Of a stretch of 10,704 bases of DNA, positions 1 to 8,371 are shown piece after piece. Position 1 is the stretch's first letter. Each line of letters starts with the position of its first letter. Both the position numbers and the translations under genes were made by a program. Origin of the DNA: Caldifarciminota bacterium (GTDB taxonomy: Bacteria > Hydrothermota > E44-bin80); the NCBI GenBank assembly GCA_023127905.1, contig JAGMEZ010000349.1, positions 1 to 10,704 on the forward strand, read 5' to 3'. The notes under the pieces were generated by a model. It was not told where the DNA came from. It worked only from the letters and a program-made list of their open reading frames with translations, and did not search any database.

Positions 1-2379
1 GATAGATTTAATGAGGAGAATGGACGCATCTTCATGGTTGATAAGTACAGGTTATTTGAGGGTGTGAGAAGATTTTTGGAGATGCAATGCTTGAATAAAC
101 CTTTATTTATTTCCCTTGATAATATTCACTGGGCAGATGATAGTTCTCTTGAACTGCTGCATTATCTTATTCGGTCGCTAAAGAAAAGTCCAATTTTTTT
201 CTTTTTGATCTTTCGTATTGAGGAGATTAAGGACAGTAAATTTCAGAATGTTTTACAGTTAATGGAAAGGGAGTGTTTGTGTAATAAAATTCATCTTGAA
301 CCTATTGAAATAAATGGTGTTGCAAGGATGCTTTCTTTAATTCTGGATGCAAAACCTTCCACTAAGCTTCTTAAATATATTTTCAATGAAACAGGGGGTA
401 ATCCTTTTTTCGTTGAGGAGTTAATAAAGTCTTTGGAGGAAAACGAAGCTTTAATTTGGGATACCAACGAATGGATATTTAATAAAAGCAAAAGGGTTGT
501 TATTCCTTCTTCTATTGAGGGTGTTGTTGACAGAAAGTTGGATATGATAGGTGAAGAAGTTCAAAATATTTTAGAGTATATGGCAGTAATTGGCAAAAGG
601 TTTGATTTTAGTTTTTTGCAAGATTTAACAGGGACAAATGAGGGACATCTTTTTGATTTGATAGATGATATATTGGAGGTAAGGTTATTAGAAGAGAGCA
701 AAGGAGAAACTTACTATTTTTCTGAGGATATTATAAGAGAAATAGTTTACCGAAAGATAAATGAGGCAAAATTAAAACACCATCATCAAAAGGTTGGTGA
801 AAGGTTATTAAAACTTCATAAAGATCATATTGAAGAGGTGATCGAGGATTTAGCCAACCATTTTTATAGAAGTGGAGACTTGGAGAAGGCGTTAAAGTAT
901 AGTATAGTTGCTGGTGATAGGGCAAGCGATTCTTATGCAAACACAGATGCGATTAGGTTTTATACTTGGGCTATTGACTGTTTGAAAGAAGGTAAAATTG
1001 AGGATAAGGAGTTAAAACAGATCGAATGTTTAGAAAATAGGGCTAATGTATTAAAATTGAATGGTGAAGCCGAGAAGGCTCTTGAAGATTTAGAACTTGC
1101 CATCAAACTCTCAGAAGAAATAGGAAACAGAAAAGAAGAGGCAAATTGTTTAATTATTCTTTCTAAGGTATATCAGGATGTTTCCAGGTATAATGAGGCT
1201 ACCAGGATGGCGAAAAAAGCTCTTACTATCTATCGCAAACTTAAAGATAGAGATGGAGAGGCTGAAAGTATTGGCAATACTGCCAATATATATTTCTATC
1301 TCGGTGAGTATCAGAAGGCGCTTGAATTCAATCAACGGTCACTAAAAATAAGAAAGGAGATTGCAAATAGTCAAGGTCAAGCGAGTATTCTTAATAGTAT
1401 AGGTATTATCTATCAAAGCTTAGGTAACTATTCAGAGGCTCTTAAATTTTTCCAAGATTCTTTAGAGATAATAGAGGTAATAGGTGATAGAAAACTTAAA
1501 GCAACAAATCTCAACAACATTGGAATCATTAATTACAATCTTGGTAACTATTCAGATGCACTTAATCTTTACAAACGCTCATTGGATATATTTCGAGATA
1601 TGGGAGACCGAAAAGGCGCAGCAAGGGGGCTTGCAAATATTGGCAGTATCTATCATGTTCTTTGTAAATACTCTAAGGCTTTTGAATTTTATGCAAATTC
1701 CTTGAAAATAATTGAGGAGATAGGAGATATATCTGGTGTTGCAACTATCCTACATAATATGGGACTTGTCTCTTACAGTCTTTATAATCATGATAAGGCG
1801 CTTGAGCTTTATAAGCGTTCATTAGGAATAGTTGAAGAAATCGGTGATAAGAAGATAGAGTTAGCTAACCTATCATGTATTGGTGATATATATCTTGAGA
1901 TGGATGACTTTCCTGTTGCTGAACGGTACCTTAATAAAGCATATTCAATTGCCAGAGAAATTAAATCAAAATCTCTGTTAACCTATGTTCTCCTTCACCT
2001 TGCCAACTTCTACCTAAGAAAGGATAATTTAGCAGAGGTAAAAAGGATATTGAAGGGGATTTTCACATTGGTTGATGAGATTGGAACAAAAGAATATAAA
2101 GCAGGTGCATTTTCTGTATCAGGGTTGGTGTATACAAAAGAAAAAAAATGGAAAAAGGCAACGTCTGCTTTTAAGGAGGCAATATCCATCTTTAAAAAGT
2201 TGGAAACTGAGTTTGACCTTGCCAAGGTTTATTATCATTTTGGTTTAATGCTTAAAGCGTCTGGTGATAAAACCAATGCAAAAAAATATTTCACCAAAGC
2301 AAAGAAAATATTTAAAAAAGTTAAGGCAAGCGAGTGGATAAAAAAGATAGAAACAGACAACAAAAAAAGTAAACCTTAA
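1..2379 (+). CDS. STAND-type AAA ATPase with TPR array, 5'-truncated
   Basis: The frame is open from the first base, so the start and the Walker A loop lie outside the window; the ATG at 34 is internal. At about nt 100-145 a Walker B motif (LFISLDNIHWAD) is visible. At about 387-425 follows the GGNPFFVEEL motif of AAA_16/MalT-like ATPases, and at about 500-620 a winged-helix-like segment (IPSSIEGVVDRKL ... AVIGKRFD). From about nt 850 the rest is alpha-helical repeat, with at least eleven TPRs of 40 residues (for example LNNIGIINYNLGNYSDAL). Proteins of this build usually carry a Ser/Thr kinase, nucleotide cyclase or DNA-binding domain in front; which one applies here cannot be seen. The inferred role is a cytoplasmic signal sensor in which TPRs bind a ligand or partner and control the ATPase switch. 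It resembles the regulator at 5235-8180 in build, but its ATPase type differs. The class is certain; the ligand and output are unknown. Confidence 0.88.
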   Translation, partial: DRFNEENGRIFMVDKYRLFEGVRRFLEMQCLNKPLFISLDNIHWADDSSLELLHYLIRSLKKSPIFFFLIFRIEEIKDSKFQNVLQLMERECLCNKIHLEPIEINGVARMLSLILDAKPSTKLLKYIFNETGGNPFFVEELIKSLEENEALIWDTNEWIFNKSKRVVIPSSIEGVVDRKLDMIGEEVQNILEYMAVIGKRFDFSFLQDLTGTNEGHLFDLIDDILEVRLLEESKGETYYFSEDIIREIVYRKINEAKLKHHHQKVGERLLKLHKDHIEEVIEDLANHFYRSGDLEKALKYSIVAGDRASDSYANTDAIRFYTWAIDCLKEGKIEDKELKQIECLENRANVLKLNGEAEKALEDLELAIKLSEEIGNRKEEANCLIILSKVYQDVSRYNEATRMAKKALTIYRKLKDRDGEAESIGNTANIYFYLGEYQKALEFNQRSLKIRKEIANSQGQASILNSIGIIYQSLGNYSEALKFFQDSLEIIEVIGDRKLKATNLNNIGIINYNLGNYSDALNLYKRSLDIFRDMGDRKGAARGLANIGSIYHVLCKYSKAFEFYANSLKIIEEIGDISGVATILHNMGLVSYSLYNHDKALELYKRSLGIVEEIGDKKIELANLSCIGDIYLEMDDFPVAERYLNKAYSIAREIKSKSLLTYVLLHLANFYLRKDNLAEVKRILKGIFTLVDEIGTKEYKAGAFSVSGLVYTKEKKWKKATSAFKEAISIFKKLETEFDLAKVYYHFGLMLKASGDKTNAKKYFTKAKKIFKKVKASEWIKKIETDNKKSKP
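1423..1556 (+). repeat. 120-bp period DNA repeat inside TPR array
   Basis: GGTAACTATTCAGA occurs at 1423-1436 and again at 1543-1556, exactly 120 bases (40 codons) apart. This is the DNA trace of tandem TPR duplication within the coding sequence, not an independent element. Confidence 0.7.
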
Positions 2380-2459
2380 ATTTGTTGGCTATATGAATCT
2401 GTGAAGGGGGTATTAACTGTACTGGAAATTATGAATAATACAGAGAGAAACCTCTGCTT

Positions 2460-3356
2460 ATGAATGGGAATATTCCCTATTTTGGTGAAAGTCTATCATT
2501 TCTAACTGCAATAATCTGGGCGTTTGCAGTTATCCTCTTTAAAAAAAGCGGTGAAACAGTTCATCCAATTGCCTTGAACCTTTTTAAGAATCTGTTTGCC
2601 ATGGTTTTATTTCTTCCAACAATGTTTATATTTAAAGAAACGCTGTTTCGTCCAGTTCCATACAGTGATTATTTATTACTTATGCTGAGCGGAGTGATTG
2701 GTATTGCGATTGGAGATACGCTTTTCTTCAAAAGTTTGAACCTTATTGGAGCAGGTTTGTTTGCCATTGTTGACTGTATGTACAGTCCTTTTATTATATC
2801 CCTTTCTGTTCTCTGGCTTGGAGAGAGTTTAACCTTTTTACAGATTGTTGGTGCGGTGATGATTGTCGTTGCTGTACTATCAACGGTTAATATAAACAAG
2901 AGTGGCGGAATAAAAAGAAGTGACTTTCTGTTGGGTATTTTCTGGGGGGTACTTGCAATAGCATCAATGGCTGTGTCAATTGTGATGATAAAGCCTCTAT
3001 TGGTTCATTCACCTCTTTTGTGGGCTACAGAGATTCGTTTATTCGGCGGGGCAATCGGTCTTATGCTCATAACGCTTTTCCATCCATTTCGTCGTAGAAT
3101 TGTTTCATCACTCTTTACTTCAGGTAGCTGGGGTTACACTGTTAGTGGGTCTTTTTTTGGAGCGTATCTTGCAATGTTTATATGGCTGGCAGGGATGAAA
3201 TTTGCCAAAGTCTCAATTGCGGCTGCGTTAAACCAGACCAGCACTATTTTTGTTTTTATCTTAGCAGCAATTTTCTTAAAGGAAAAAATTACACAAAGGA
3301 AGGTTATAGCAGTTATACTTGCCGTTTCTGGGGCATTCATGGTTTTTCTGGGATAA
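2460..3356 (+). CDS. EamA/DMT-family membrane transporter
   Basis: This is a 298-residue, strongly hydrophobic protein with the build of the drug/metabolite transporter superfamily: about ten transmembrane helices in two EamA halves (roughly residues 8-143 and 157-298). Typical features are an N-terminal helix with WAFAVILFKK, the half-1 end LGESLTFLQIVGAVMIVVAV, and the matching half-2 end LKEKITQRKVIAVILAVSGA. Length is normal for the family. The substrate cannot be read from sequence; known members move amino acids, metabolites, nucleotide sugars or drugs across the inner membrane. The ATG at 2460 is the first in-frame start after a TAA at 2436. The Shine-Dalgarno signal is poor (AGAGAG), and CAGAG/CTCTG (2441-2445/2452-2456) could form a small hairpin over it. 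It starts 80 bases after the upstream regulator gene with no clear terminator between, so co-transcription is possible. Confidence 0.9.
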   Translation: MNGNIPYFGESLSFLTAIIWAFAVILFKKSGETVHPIALNLFKNLFAMVLFLPTMFIFKETLFRPVPYSDYLLLMLSGVIGIAIGDTLFFKSLNLIGAGLFAIVDCMYSPFIISLSVLWLGESLTFLQIVGAVMIVVAVLSTVNINKSGGIKRSDFLLGIFWGVLAIASMAVSIVMIKPLLVHSPLLWATEIRLFGGAIGLMLITLFHPFRRRIVSSLFTSGSWGYTVSGSFFGAYLAMFIWLAGMKFAKVSIAAALNQTSTIFVFILAAIFLKEKITQRKVIAVILAVSGAFMVFLG

Positions 3357-3510
3357 CCCTTCGTCAGGCTTTTTGTTTCTTTATCTCTGGTTATTGTGAC
3401 TTCCATACTTCTGTGAAATTATCTGACCAGACCCCTATCTGTGCCAATCTTTGGTAAATATTTTTCTTGACTTTTAATGGAAAAGATTACAAGATACTCT
3501 CCACAGAAAG

Positions 3511-3540
3511 AAACAGTATAGAGGAAGCTGTATACTGTTT
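3511..3540 (+). promoter_or_regulatory. Perfect 10-10-10 inverted repeat, probable operator
   Basis: AAACAGTATA (3511-3520) and its exact reverse complement TATACTGTTT (3531-3540) are separated by ten bases. Their centres are 20 bp apart, about two helical turns, as expected for a dimeric repressor or activator site. The right arm contains TATACT, five of six matches to a -10 hexamer, so a bound protein could block RNA polymerase. No good -35 sits at the right distance (AAGAAA at 3508-3513 matches only three of six). It lies 58 bases before the TolB-like start. It could instead act as an RNA hairpin, but only four Ts follow, so a terminator is unlikely. Confidence 0.55.
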
Positions 3541-3598
3541 TAAAGCAAAATACAAGAGGTCTAATGTGCTTATTGAGAAGTGCTTTCTGAGCTTTAAT

Positions 3599-4210
3599 AT
3601 GAAAAAAATAATTTTAATTTTTATTTTATGTTCTGCTATTACTTTGGGCTCTTTTTCTCTTGAAGGAAAATCAAAGGTTTTTATTTCTGGTAATAGAATT
3701 GTTCGAATTGAACAGAATATAATCATAACGGTTAGTGAATTGGCTATTTCTGATGAGTTTCCGTTCGGATTTGGACCAACCTATTCAATCTCCTCAGACT
3801 CTATTCGAATAGCGTTTATTGGTTATGAAAAGAGTGATTTTGAAATTTATTTATTTAATATCGAAAAAGCAGAATTAATTGCAATTGGAGGAACGGGCGA
3901 TATTGATGGACGAACGAAATTGGTGTGGGCACCTAACGATTCGCTTTTAATTTTCAATAGAGGGGAGAGGCTCTGGTTGTATGAAGTAAACTCAGATTCA
4001 ACCAGGCAGTTAACTGATCCGAAAGGTTACTTTGAGGATTATGATCCATCGTTTTCAGATGATGGGAAAAAGGTATTTTTCTACCGGGGGACACGGTTTG
4101 AATACAGCTTCTCAGGTGATAAGTATAAAATCAATACAAATGGGATAGGTTTAAGTAAAGTAGGAGAAGAATCACCGAAGTATTCCCCCGAAAACTATCG
4201 CGGAGAATGA
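3599..4210 (+). CDS. Secreted TolB-like beta-propeller (PD40) protein, short
   Basis: From the ATG at 3599 the product is 203 residues and opens with a Sec signal peptide (KK, then IILIFILCSAITLGSF), so export is likely. The mature part has PD40/WD40-like propeller blades. The clearest is DYDPSFSDDGKKVFFYRG near the C-terminus, preceded by TKLVWAPNDSLLIFNRGERL and SISSDSIRIAFIGYEKSDFE. Only about three blades are present, whereas TolB-type propellers have six, so this is either a minimal relative, a piece that assembles with a partner, or a remnant. An upstream TTG at 3467 would add 44 residues, but that stretch holds the inverted repeat and would bury the signal peptide, so 3599 is preferred. 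No strong Shine-Dalgarno is seen. It precedes the secreted DUF2330-like gene by 58 bases and probably shares its transcript. Function unknown. Confidence 0.72.
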   Translation: MKKIILIFILCSAITLGSFSLEGKSKVFISGNRIVRIEQNIIITVSELAISDEFPFGFGPTYSISSDSIRIAFIGYEKSDFEIYLFNIEKAELIAIGGTGDIDGRTKLVWAPNDSLLIFNRGERLWLYEVNSDSTRQLTDPKGYFEDYDPSFSDDGKKVFFYRGTRFEYSFSGDKYKINTNGIGLSKVGEESPKYSPENYRGE

Positions 4211-4256
4211 AAATATAGATGTATTTCTCGAGGTGAATAATAGGGTAAAAATTATG

Positions 4257-4265
4257 AAAGGAGGG
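4257..4265 (+). promoter_or_regulatory. Shine-Dalgarno selecting GTG start at 4269
   Basis: AAAGGAGGG is the best ribosome-binding site in this part of the window. It sits three to four bases before the GTG at 4269. The in-frame ATG at 4254 and GTG at 4233 have no such site, and 4254 would overlap it. The spacing is somewhat short, which is the main doubt. Confidence 0.6.
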
Positions 4266-4268
4266 AGT

Positions 4269-5162
4269 GTGAAAAGGTTTTTTCTAATATTAATTTCGTT
4301 GATTTGTTTTGCTGTTCAGGCAGGTTATGCGGACCGTGGTTCTATTCCTTTTAAGCCCAATGTAAAAATATTTGAGCCGATTCAACGTGCAATGATTGCC
4401 TGGAATGGTCATGAAGAAATTCTCTTATTGTCCACCGATCTAAAAGCGTCTGAGTCGACAAAGGTTCTTGAGGTAATACCTTTACCATCAGAACCAGTTG
4501 TCAAGAAAGGCGATGTTGAGGTTTTCAAAAAAGCAACCGAACTAATTAATAAAAAGCTTCGTGAAAAGCATATCCTCGGTTTAGGAGAAGGTCGGGTGAA
4601 AGGAGCTACAGATGAAAAACCCCCTGCTGGAGAAGTAACCTTCCATAAGAAAATAGGAGCCCATGACATATCGGTTACACATGTATTGAACAGCAATGGC
4701 TTCATGGAGTGGGTTGAAAAATATCTAAAGTCAGCTGGGGTCGAGAACCCAATAATCCCAGAAGATATGAAAACAGTAATTGGTGAGTATATCGGTGAGG
4801 GATTTAAATGGTTTGTATTCGATGTTGTAGAGTTAGATGAAAATCCTAAAACAAATGAGGCAATACAGTACCGATTTAAAACGGATTTTCTGTTCTATCC
4901 TGTGAAGATAACTCGAACTGAAGAGGGGTATACTTCAATAAATCTACTTGTTCTGACCCCAAGGCTCTTAAGTAGATTTCCCGGTATCCCCATTGACGAA
5001 GTGAAGTTGCGTCACGAGCCCGTATCTCTTAGCTCAGAAGAAATACGCAGTTTAAGTGAAGAGATGGATGATCTTCTTGGAAACAGGGAAGATATTAAGC
5101 TCCGCATCTGGCAGATAACAGGTTATCTTTCGGCATTCGAGAAAGATTTGATAGCAAAGTAA
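4269..5162 (+). CDS. Secreted DUF2330-like protein
   Basis: From the preferred GTG the protein is 297 residues. It begins with a clean signal peptide (VKRFFLILISLICFAVQAGYA, cleavage probably after AGYA), so it is exported or periplasmic. The mature N-terminal part carries IFEPIQRAMIAWNGHEEI, LLLSTDLKAS and VLEVIPLPSEPVV. Its pattern (a 'QRA-I-x-G-x-E-x-L' strand followed by a 'V-PLP--P-V' strand) resembles the DUF2330 family of exported proteins of unknown function. The C-terminal part alternates beta strands with an acidic helix (SSEEIRSLSEEMDDLL). Cysteines are absent from the mature protein, unlike many DUF2330 members. Its neighbours are the secreted propeller upstream and the cyclase regulator 72 bases downstream, so it may be a product or sensor partner of that regulator. 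The family assignment is from memory of the motif and is moderate; the coding call is firm. Confidence 0.75.
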   Translation: MKRFFLILISLICFAVQAGYADRGSIPFKPNVKIFEPIQRAMIAWNGHEEILLLSTDLKASESTKVLEVIPLPSEPVVKKGDVEVFKKATELINKKLREKHILGLGEGRVKGATDEKPPAGEVTFHKKIGAHDISVTHVLNSNGFMEWVEKYLKSAGVENPIIPEDMKTVIGEYIGEGFKWFVFDVVELDENPKTNEAIQYRFKTDFLFYPVKITRTEEGYTSINLLVLTPRLLSRFPGIPIDEVKLRHEPVSLSSEEIRSLSEEMDDLLGNREDIKLRIWQITGYLSAFEKDLIAK

Positions 5163-5234
5163 GAAACATAGAAGCTACCGATCCCACCATTTGTAAGATT
5201 TCAGGGAACTAGTGAAGGGAGTTAAGATTTAAGG

Positions 5235-8180
5235 ATGTCTGATATGCAAGTTTTTCTGTTTACTGACATTGAGGGTAGTACAGAAAAGTGGGAGAAATAT
5301 CAGGATGAGATGGGCAAGGTTCTTTCTCGTCATGACGCTATCCTTAAGGAGGAAATTGGGCAGTACGGTGGAGAGATAATCAAACATACAGGAGATGGGA
5401 TATTTGCGGTATTTAAGGATGGTGACCCACTGACATGTGCGATTGAAATACAGAAGCGATTGGCGGAAGAGGAATGGGGTGTTATAGGTGAATTGCGCGT
5501 TCGAATTGGGCTTCATGGAGGTACTGCTGAAAAACGTGGTAAGGATTATTTTGGTCCTGTAGTGAACCGCACAGCAAGGGTGATGGCAGTTGGTTGGGGA
5601 GGACAGATTATTTTAACACCAGAGGTCAAAATAACTGTTAAGTTGCCTGAAGGTGCGACATTAAAGGATTTTGGTCCTCATCTTCTTAAGGATTTGTATG
5701 AACCCCAACAAATTTATGGTCTAATACATCCGGATCTCGCTTTACGGGAGTTTCCTCCTTTGCGTTCTTTATCATCACATCACCATAATTTACCAATGCA
5801 GACAACTCCGTTTCTTGGTCGTGAGTCTGAATTGAAAGAAATTATCAAACTGCTGGAGAATCCATCCTGTAGACTGATAACGTTGATAGGACCTGGTGGA
5901 ATAGGAAAGACCCGACTTGCATTACAGGCAGCAGCAGAACAGATTGAGCAATTTACTCATGGTGTTTATTTTATACCTCTGGATCCATTAAGCTCTGCAA
6001 ATTTACTTGTTTCAACCATAGCGGGAACACTCAAGTTTTCGTTTTACAGTCGTGAGGACGAGAAAGTGCAGTTATTAAATTACCTTCATGAGAAGGAGAT
6101 GTTGATGATACTTGATAATTTCGAGCATCTTGTTGAGGGTGCTGGAATTATTGCTGAGATACTAAATAAAGCACCGAATATTAAAATATTTGTAACTTCC
6201 CGACAATTACTTAATCTTAGAGGAGAATGGATTGTTCAGGTGAAGGGAATGCAGGTGCCAGAACTTAATAGAATCGATGTTGGAGGATACAGTGCAGTTC
6301 AGTTGTTTCTTTTTAATGCTCAAAGGATTAATTCGAATGCTACGTTCTCGGAGGAGGATAAGCGTTATGTAGTAAGGATATGTCAGCTTGTCGGGGGTTT
6401 ACCTCTTGGTATTGAGATTGCATCTTCATGGTTGCGTTCGTTGTCATGTAAAGAAATAGCACAGGAGATAGAGAAGAGTATTGATTTTCTTGCATCGTCT
6501 CTCAGGGATATGCCCGATAGACATAGAAGTCTGCGTGCGGTTTTTGACTATTCATGGGATTTGCTTTCAAAGGAAGAAAAAAATACTTTTATGAAAATGT
6601 CAGTTTTTCGTGAGAGTTTTACAAGAGAAGCAGCCGAGAAGGTAGCTGGTATTTCCCTCACCGTTCTTACTGCTTTAATGGATAAGTCACTTATACGGCG
6701 TAACCCATCAGGGCGTTATGAGATGCAGGATATTATAAGGCAGTATGCTGAAGGAAAGATAAATGAATTTGCTGAAGAGAAGCAAAGACTTCAGGATTCT
6801 CACTGTAGTTATTATGCTGATTTTATGTTTCAGATGGAAAAGGTGATTTTGGAAGGAAAAGAAGAGGAAGTTTTTGATGAAATCAGGGAAGAGAGTAAAA
6901 ATATCCAATCAGCATGGGATTGGGCAGTAGAACGGTGTAAAATAAAAGAAATTGGAAAGGCAGTTATTAGTTTTGCAGTTTTTTATGATATGCATGGTTG
7001 GTTTAGGGAGGGCGTGCGATTATTCTCAAATGCATCAGAAGTTCTACAAGGAAAGGAAGAGGAATCTGAAGACCGTGTTGTATATGGTAAGGTACTTTCA
7101 TGGTATGGCAATTTCTGTTATCGTCTTGGAGAATACGATAAAGCAAAAAAACTACTAAAGGAAAGTATTGAGATATTTAGGAAGTTTGGAGCAAAAAGGA
7201 GGATATCATTTTCATTACACTGTTTGGGACGTCTTAATGCAGTGTTAGGAAATTATGAAGAAGCAAAGAAATTTAGCAGTGAGAGTTTACAAATTAATAA
7301 AGAGATTGGTGACAGGATTGGAATTGCTAATAGCTTAAACGCTATGGGTGTTATTAACTATTATCTTGCTGAATATAGTAAGGCAAAACAGTTTTATCAA
7401 GAAAGCCTTGATATAAGTAAAGAAACAGGTTATCAGAAGGGAATTGGTGTAGCTGAATGTAATATTGGACTTGTTGCACATGCATTGGGAAATTATGAAG
7501 AAGCAATACGACTGCTCGAAAAGGGGATAAAAATGGACAGGGAAATGGAAAATAAACTGGGATTAGCAAACACTGTTCATAACCTGGGGCTTACCTACAA
7601 GGCGCTTGGAGATTATGAAAAGGCAAAAAAACATTACGAGGAAGCACTTGCAATCCGAAGAGAGATAGGTGATAGAATGGGAATAGCAATATCTCTAAAT
7701 AACCTTGGAAATTTAGGTGGAAGAACAGTTGATTATGAAGAGGCGAGAAAGTTTCACCAGGAGAGTCTTGATATCCGAAGAGAGATAGGGGATAAAATGG
7801 GTGTTGCCCAGTCACTGAATAACATGGCATCTGTTTTTACTGCTACCGGGGAACATAAGAAAGCAAAAGAGTATTTTAATGAGGCTCTTATGGTAGCAGT
7901 TGATAGTAAAGAAAAGACTATAATCCAGGAATCGCTTTTAGGTATTGCTGATTATTTATGTTTAGATGGAAAGAAAGAACGGAGTCTTGAAATTTTATCC
8001 TTTTTACAAAATTTTGGAAAGGATGATGAAGACTTGCAGAAGAGAGTGAAGGATGACATTGGTAAAATTAAATCCGACTTTTCTTCACAGGAAATAAATG
8101 ATATTAAAAAAAGGGTAGAAAATAAAAAATTAGAAGATATGGTTGGAGATATAATTGGTCAACTAATGGACATTGGGTAA
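5235..8180 (+). CDS. Class III nucleotide cyclase - NB-ARC-like ATPase - TPR regulator
   Basis: The 981-residue protein has three parts. Residues 5-165 form a class III cyclase (LFTDIEGST). All expected catalytic positions are present: metal-binding Asp11 and Asp54 (TGDG), purine-selecting Lys50 and Asp104 (the Lys/Asp pair of adenylate cyclases), and transition-state Asn111 and Arg115. cAMP synthesis is therefore predicted. Residues 190-450 form a STAND ATPase with Walker A GPGGIGKT (219-226), Walker B LMILDNFEHL (290-299), TSR (321-323), GLPL (388-391) and RHRSLRAVFDYSWDLL (429-444), followed by a winged-helix region. Residues about 616-930 hold at least seven 40-residue TPRs. The likely logic is ligand or partner sensing by TPRs, nucleotide-driven switching and cyclase output in the cytoplasm. 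The ATG at 5244 (residue 4) has AAGGA eight bases upstream and may be the true start; the ATG at 5235 has AAGG abutting it. No cAMP receptor is in view. Confidence 0.93.
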   Translation: MSDMQVFLFTDIEGSTEKWEKYQDEMGKVLSRHDAILKEEIGQYGGEIIKHTGDGIFAVFKDGDPLTCAIEIQKRLAEEEWGVIGELRVRIGLHGGTAEKRGKDYFGPVVNRTARVMAVGWGGQIILTPEVKITVKLPEGATLKDFGPHLLKDLYEPQQIYGLIHPDLALREFPPLRSLSSHHHNLPMQTTPFLGRESELKEIIKLLENPSCRLITLIGPGGIGKTRLALQAAAEQIEQFTHGVYFIPLDPLSSANLLVSTIAGTLKFSFYSREDEKVQLLNYLHEKEMLMILDNFEHLVEGAGIIAEILNKAPNIKIFVTSRQLLNLRGEWIVQVKGMQVPELNRIDVGGYSAVQLFLFNAQRINSNATFSEEDKRYVVRICQLVGGLPLGIEIASSWLRSLSCKEIAQEIEKSIDFLASSLRDMPDRHRSLRAVFDYSWDLLSKEEKNTFMKMSVFRESFTREAAEKVAGISLTVLTALMDKSLIRRNPSGRYEMQDIIRQYAEGKINEFAEEKQRLQDSHCSYYADFMFQMEKVILEGKEEEVFDEIREESKNIQSAWDWAVERCKIKEIGKAVISFAVFYDMHGWFREGVRLFSNASEVLQGKEEESEDRVVYGKVLSWYGNFCYRLGEYDKAKKLLKESIEIFRKFGAKRRISFSLHCLGRLNAVLGNYEEAKKFSSESLQINKEIGDRIGIANSLNAMGVINYYLAEYSKAKQFYQESLDISKETGYQKGIGVAECNIGLVAHALGNYEEAIRLLEKGIKMDREMENKLGLANTVHNLGLTYKALGDYEKAKKHYEEALAIRREIGDRMGIAISLNNLGNLGGRTVDYEEARKFHQESLDIRREIGDKMGVAQSLNNMASVFTATGEHKKAKEYFNEALMVAVDSKEKTIIQESLLGIADYLCLDGKKERSLEILSFLQNFGKDDEDLQKRVKDDIGKIKSDFSSQEINDIKKRVENKKLEDMVGDIIGQLMDIG
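7249..7789 (+). repeat. Near-identical 120-bp units encoding TPRs
   Basis: ATCCGAAGAGAGATAGG occurs at 7653-7669 and 7773-7789 (120 bases apart). GGAAATTATGAAGAAGCAA occurs at 7249-7267 and 7489-7507 (240 bases, two units). Nucleotide-level identity at exact multiples of 40 codons indicates recent duplication or recombination among TPR units of the cyclase regulator. Confidence 0.75.
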
Positions 8181-8371
8181 TTTAATTTTCTTGATAAAGT
8201 AAAAAATTGAATAAGATAGAAAAAATCAGTAAGTTACTAATTAAGAAGCTAATAGATATTTATCTTACCACTATAGAACATAAATTTTTCTTAAGTTCTT
8301 AACATTTATTAATTTATGAAATAAAAAACAGATGGTTACATTTCGATTTAGTAAAATCATTCCTTTTTTTC
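8181..8371 (+). other. AT-rich gap upstream of lipoprotein promoter
   Basis: No coding potential is apparent on either strand. Weak dyads are present: TAAGATA/TATCTTA (8212-8218/8261-8267), AGTAA-G-TTACT (8228-8238) and TTAAG-TT-CTTAA (8291-8302). None is followed by a proper T-run, so no intrinsic terminator for the cyclase gene can be named. The A/T tracts just before the -35 could act as an UP element. Confidence 0.5.

Noticed and set aside
3182..3457. Possible 91-residue + strand frame overlapping the transporter end
   Set aside because: It mostly overlaps the well-supported EamA gene in another frame, and its composition looks like frame-shifted membrane protein.
3467..3496. Promoter with TTGACT as -35
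   Set aside because: No acceptable -10 lies at 16-18 bases; the best hexamers there match only two or three positions.
3467..3598. N-terminal extension of the TolB-like gene from a TTG start
   Set aside because: It would bury the signal peptide 44 residues inside, has no ribosome-binding site, and overlaps the perfect inverted repeat.
7080..7870. Regular 120-base repeats as a possible CRISPR or satellite array
   Set aside because: The spacing is an exact multiple of three within one open frame, and the units encode TPRs; there are no unique spacers.
8181..8210. Intrinsic terminator after the cyclase gene (AATTTT/AAAATT)
   Set aside because: The stem is short and all A-T, and no T-run follows it.
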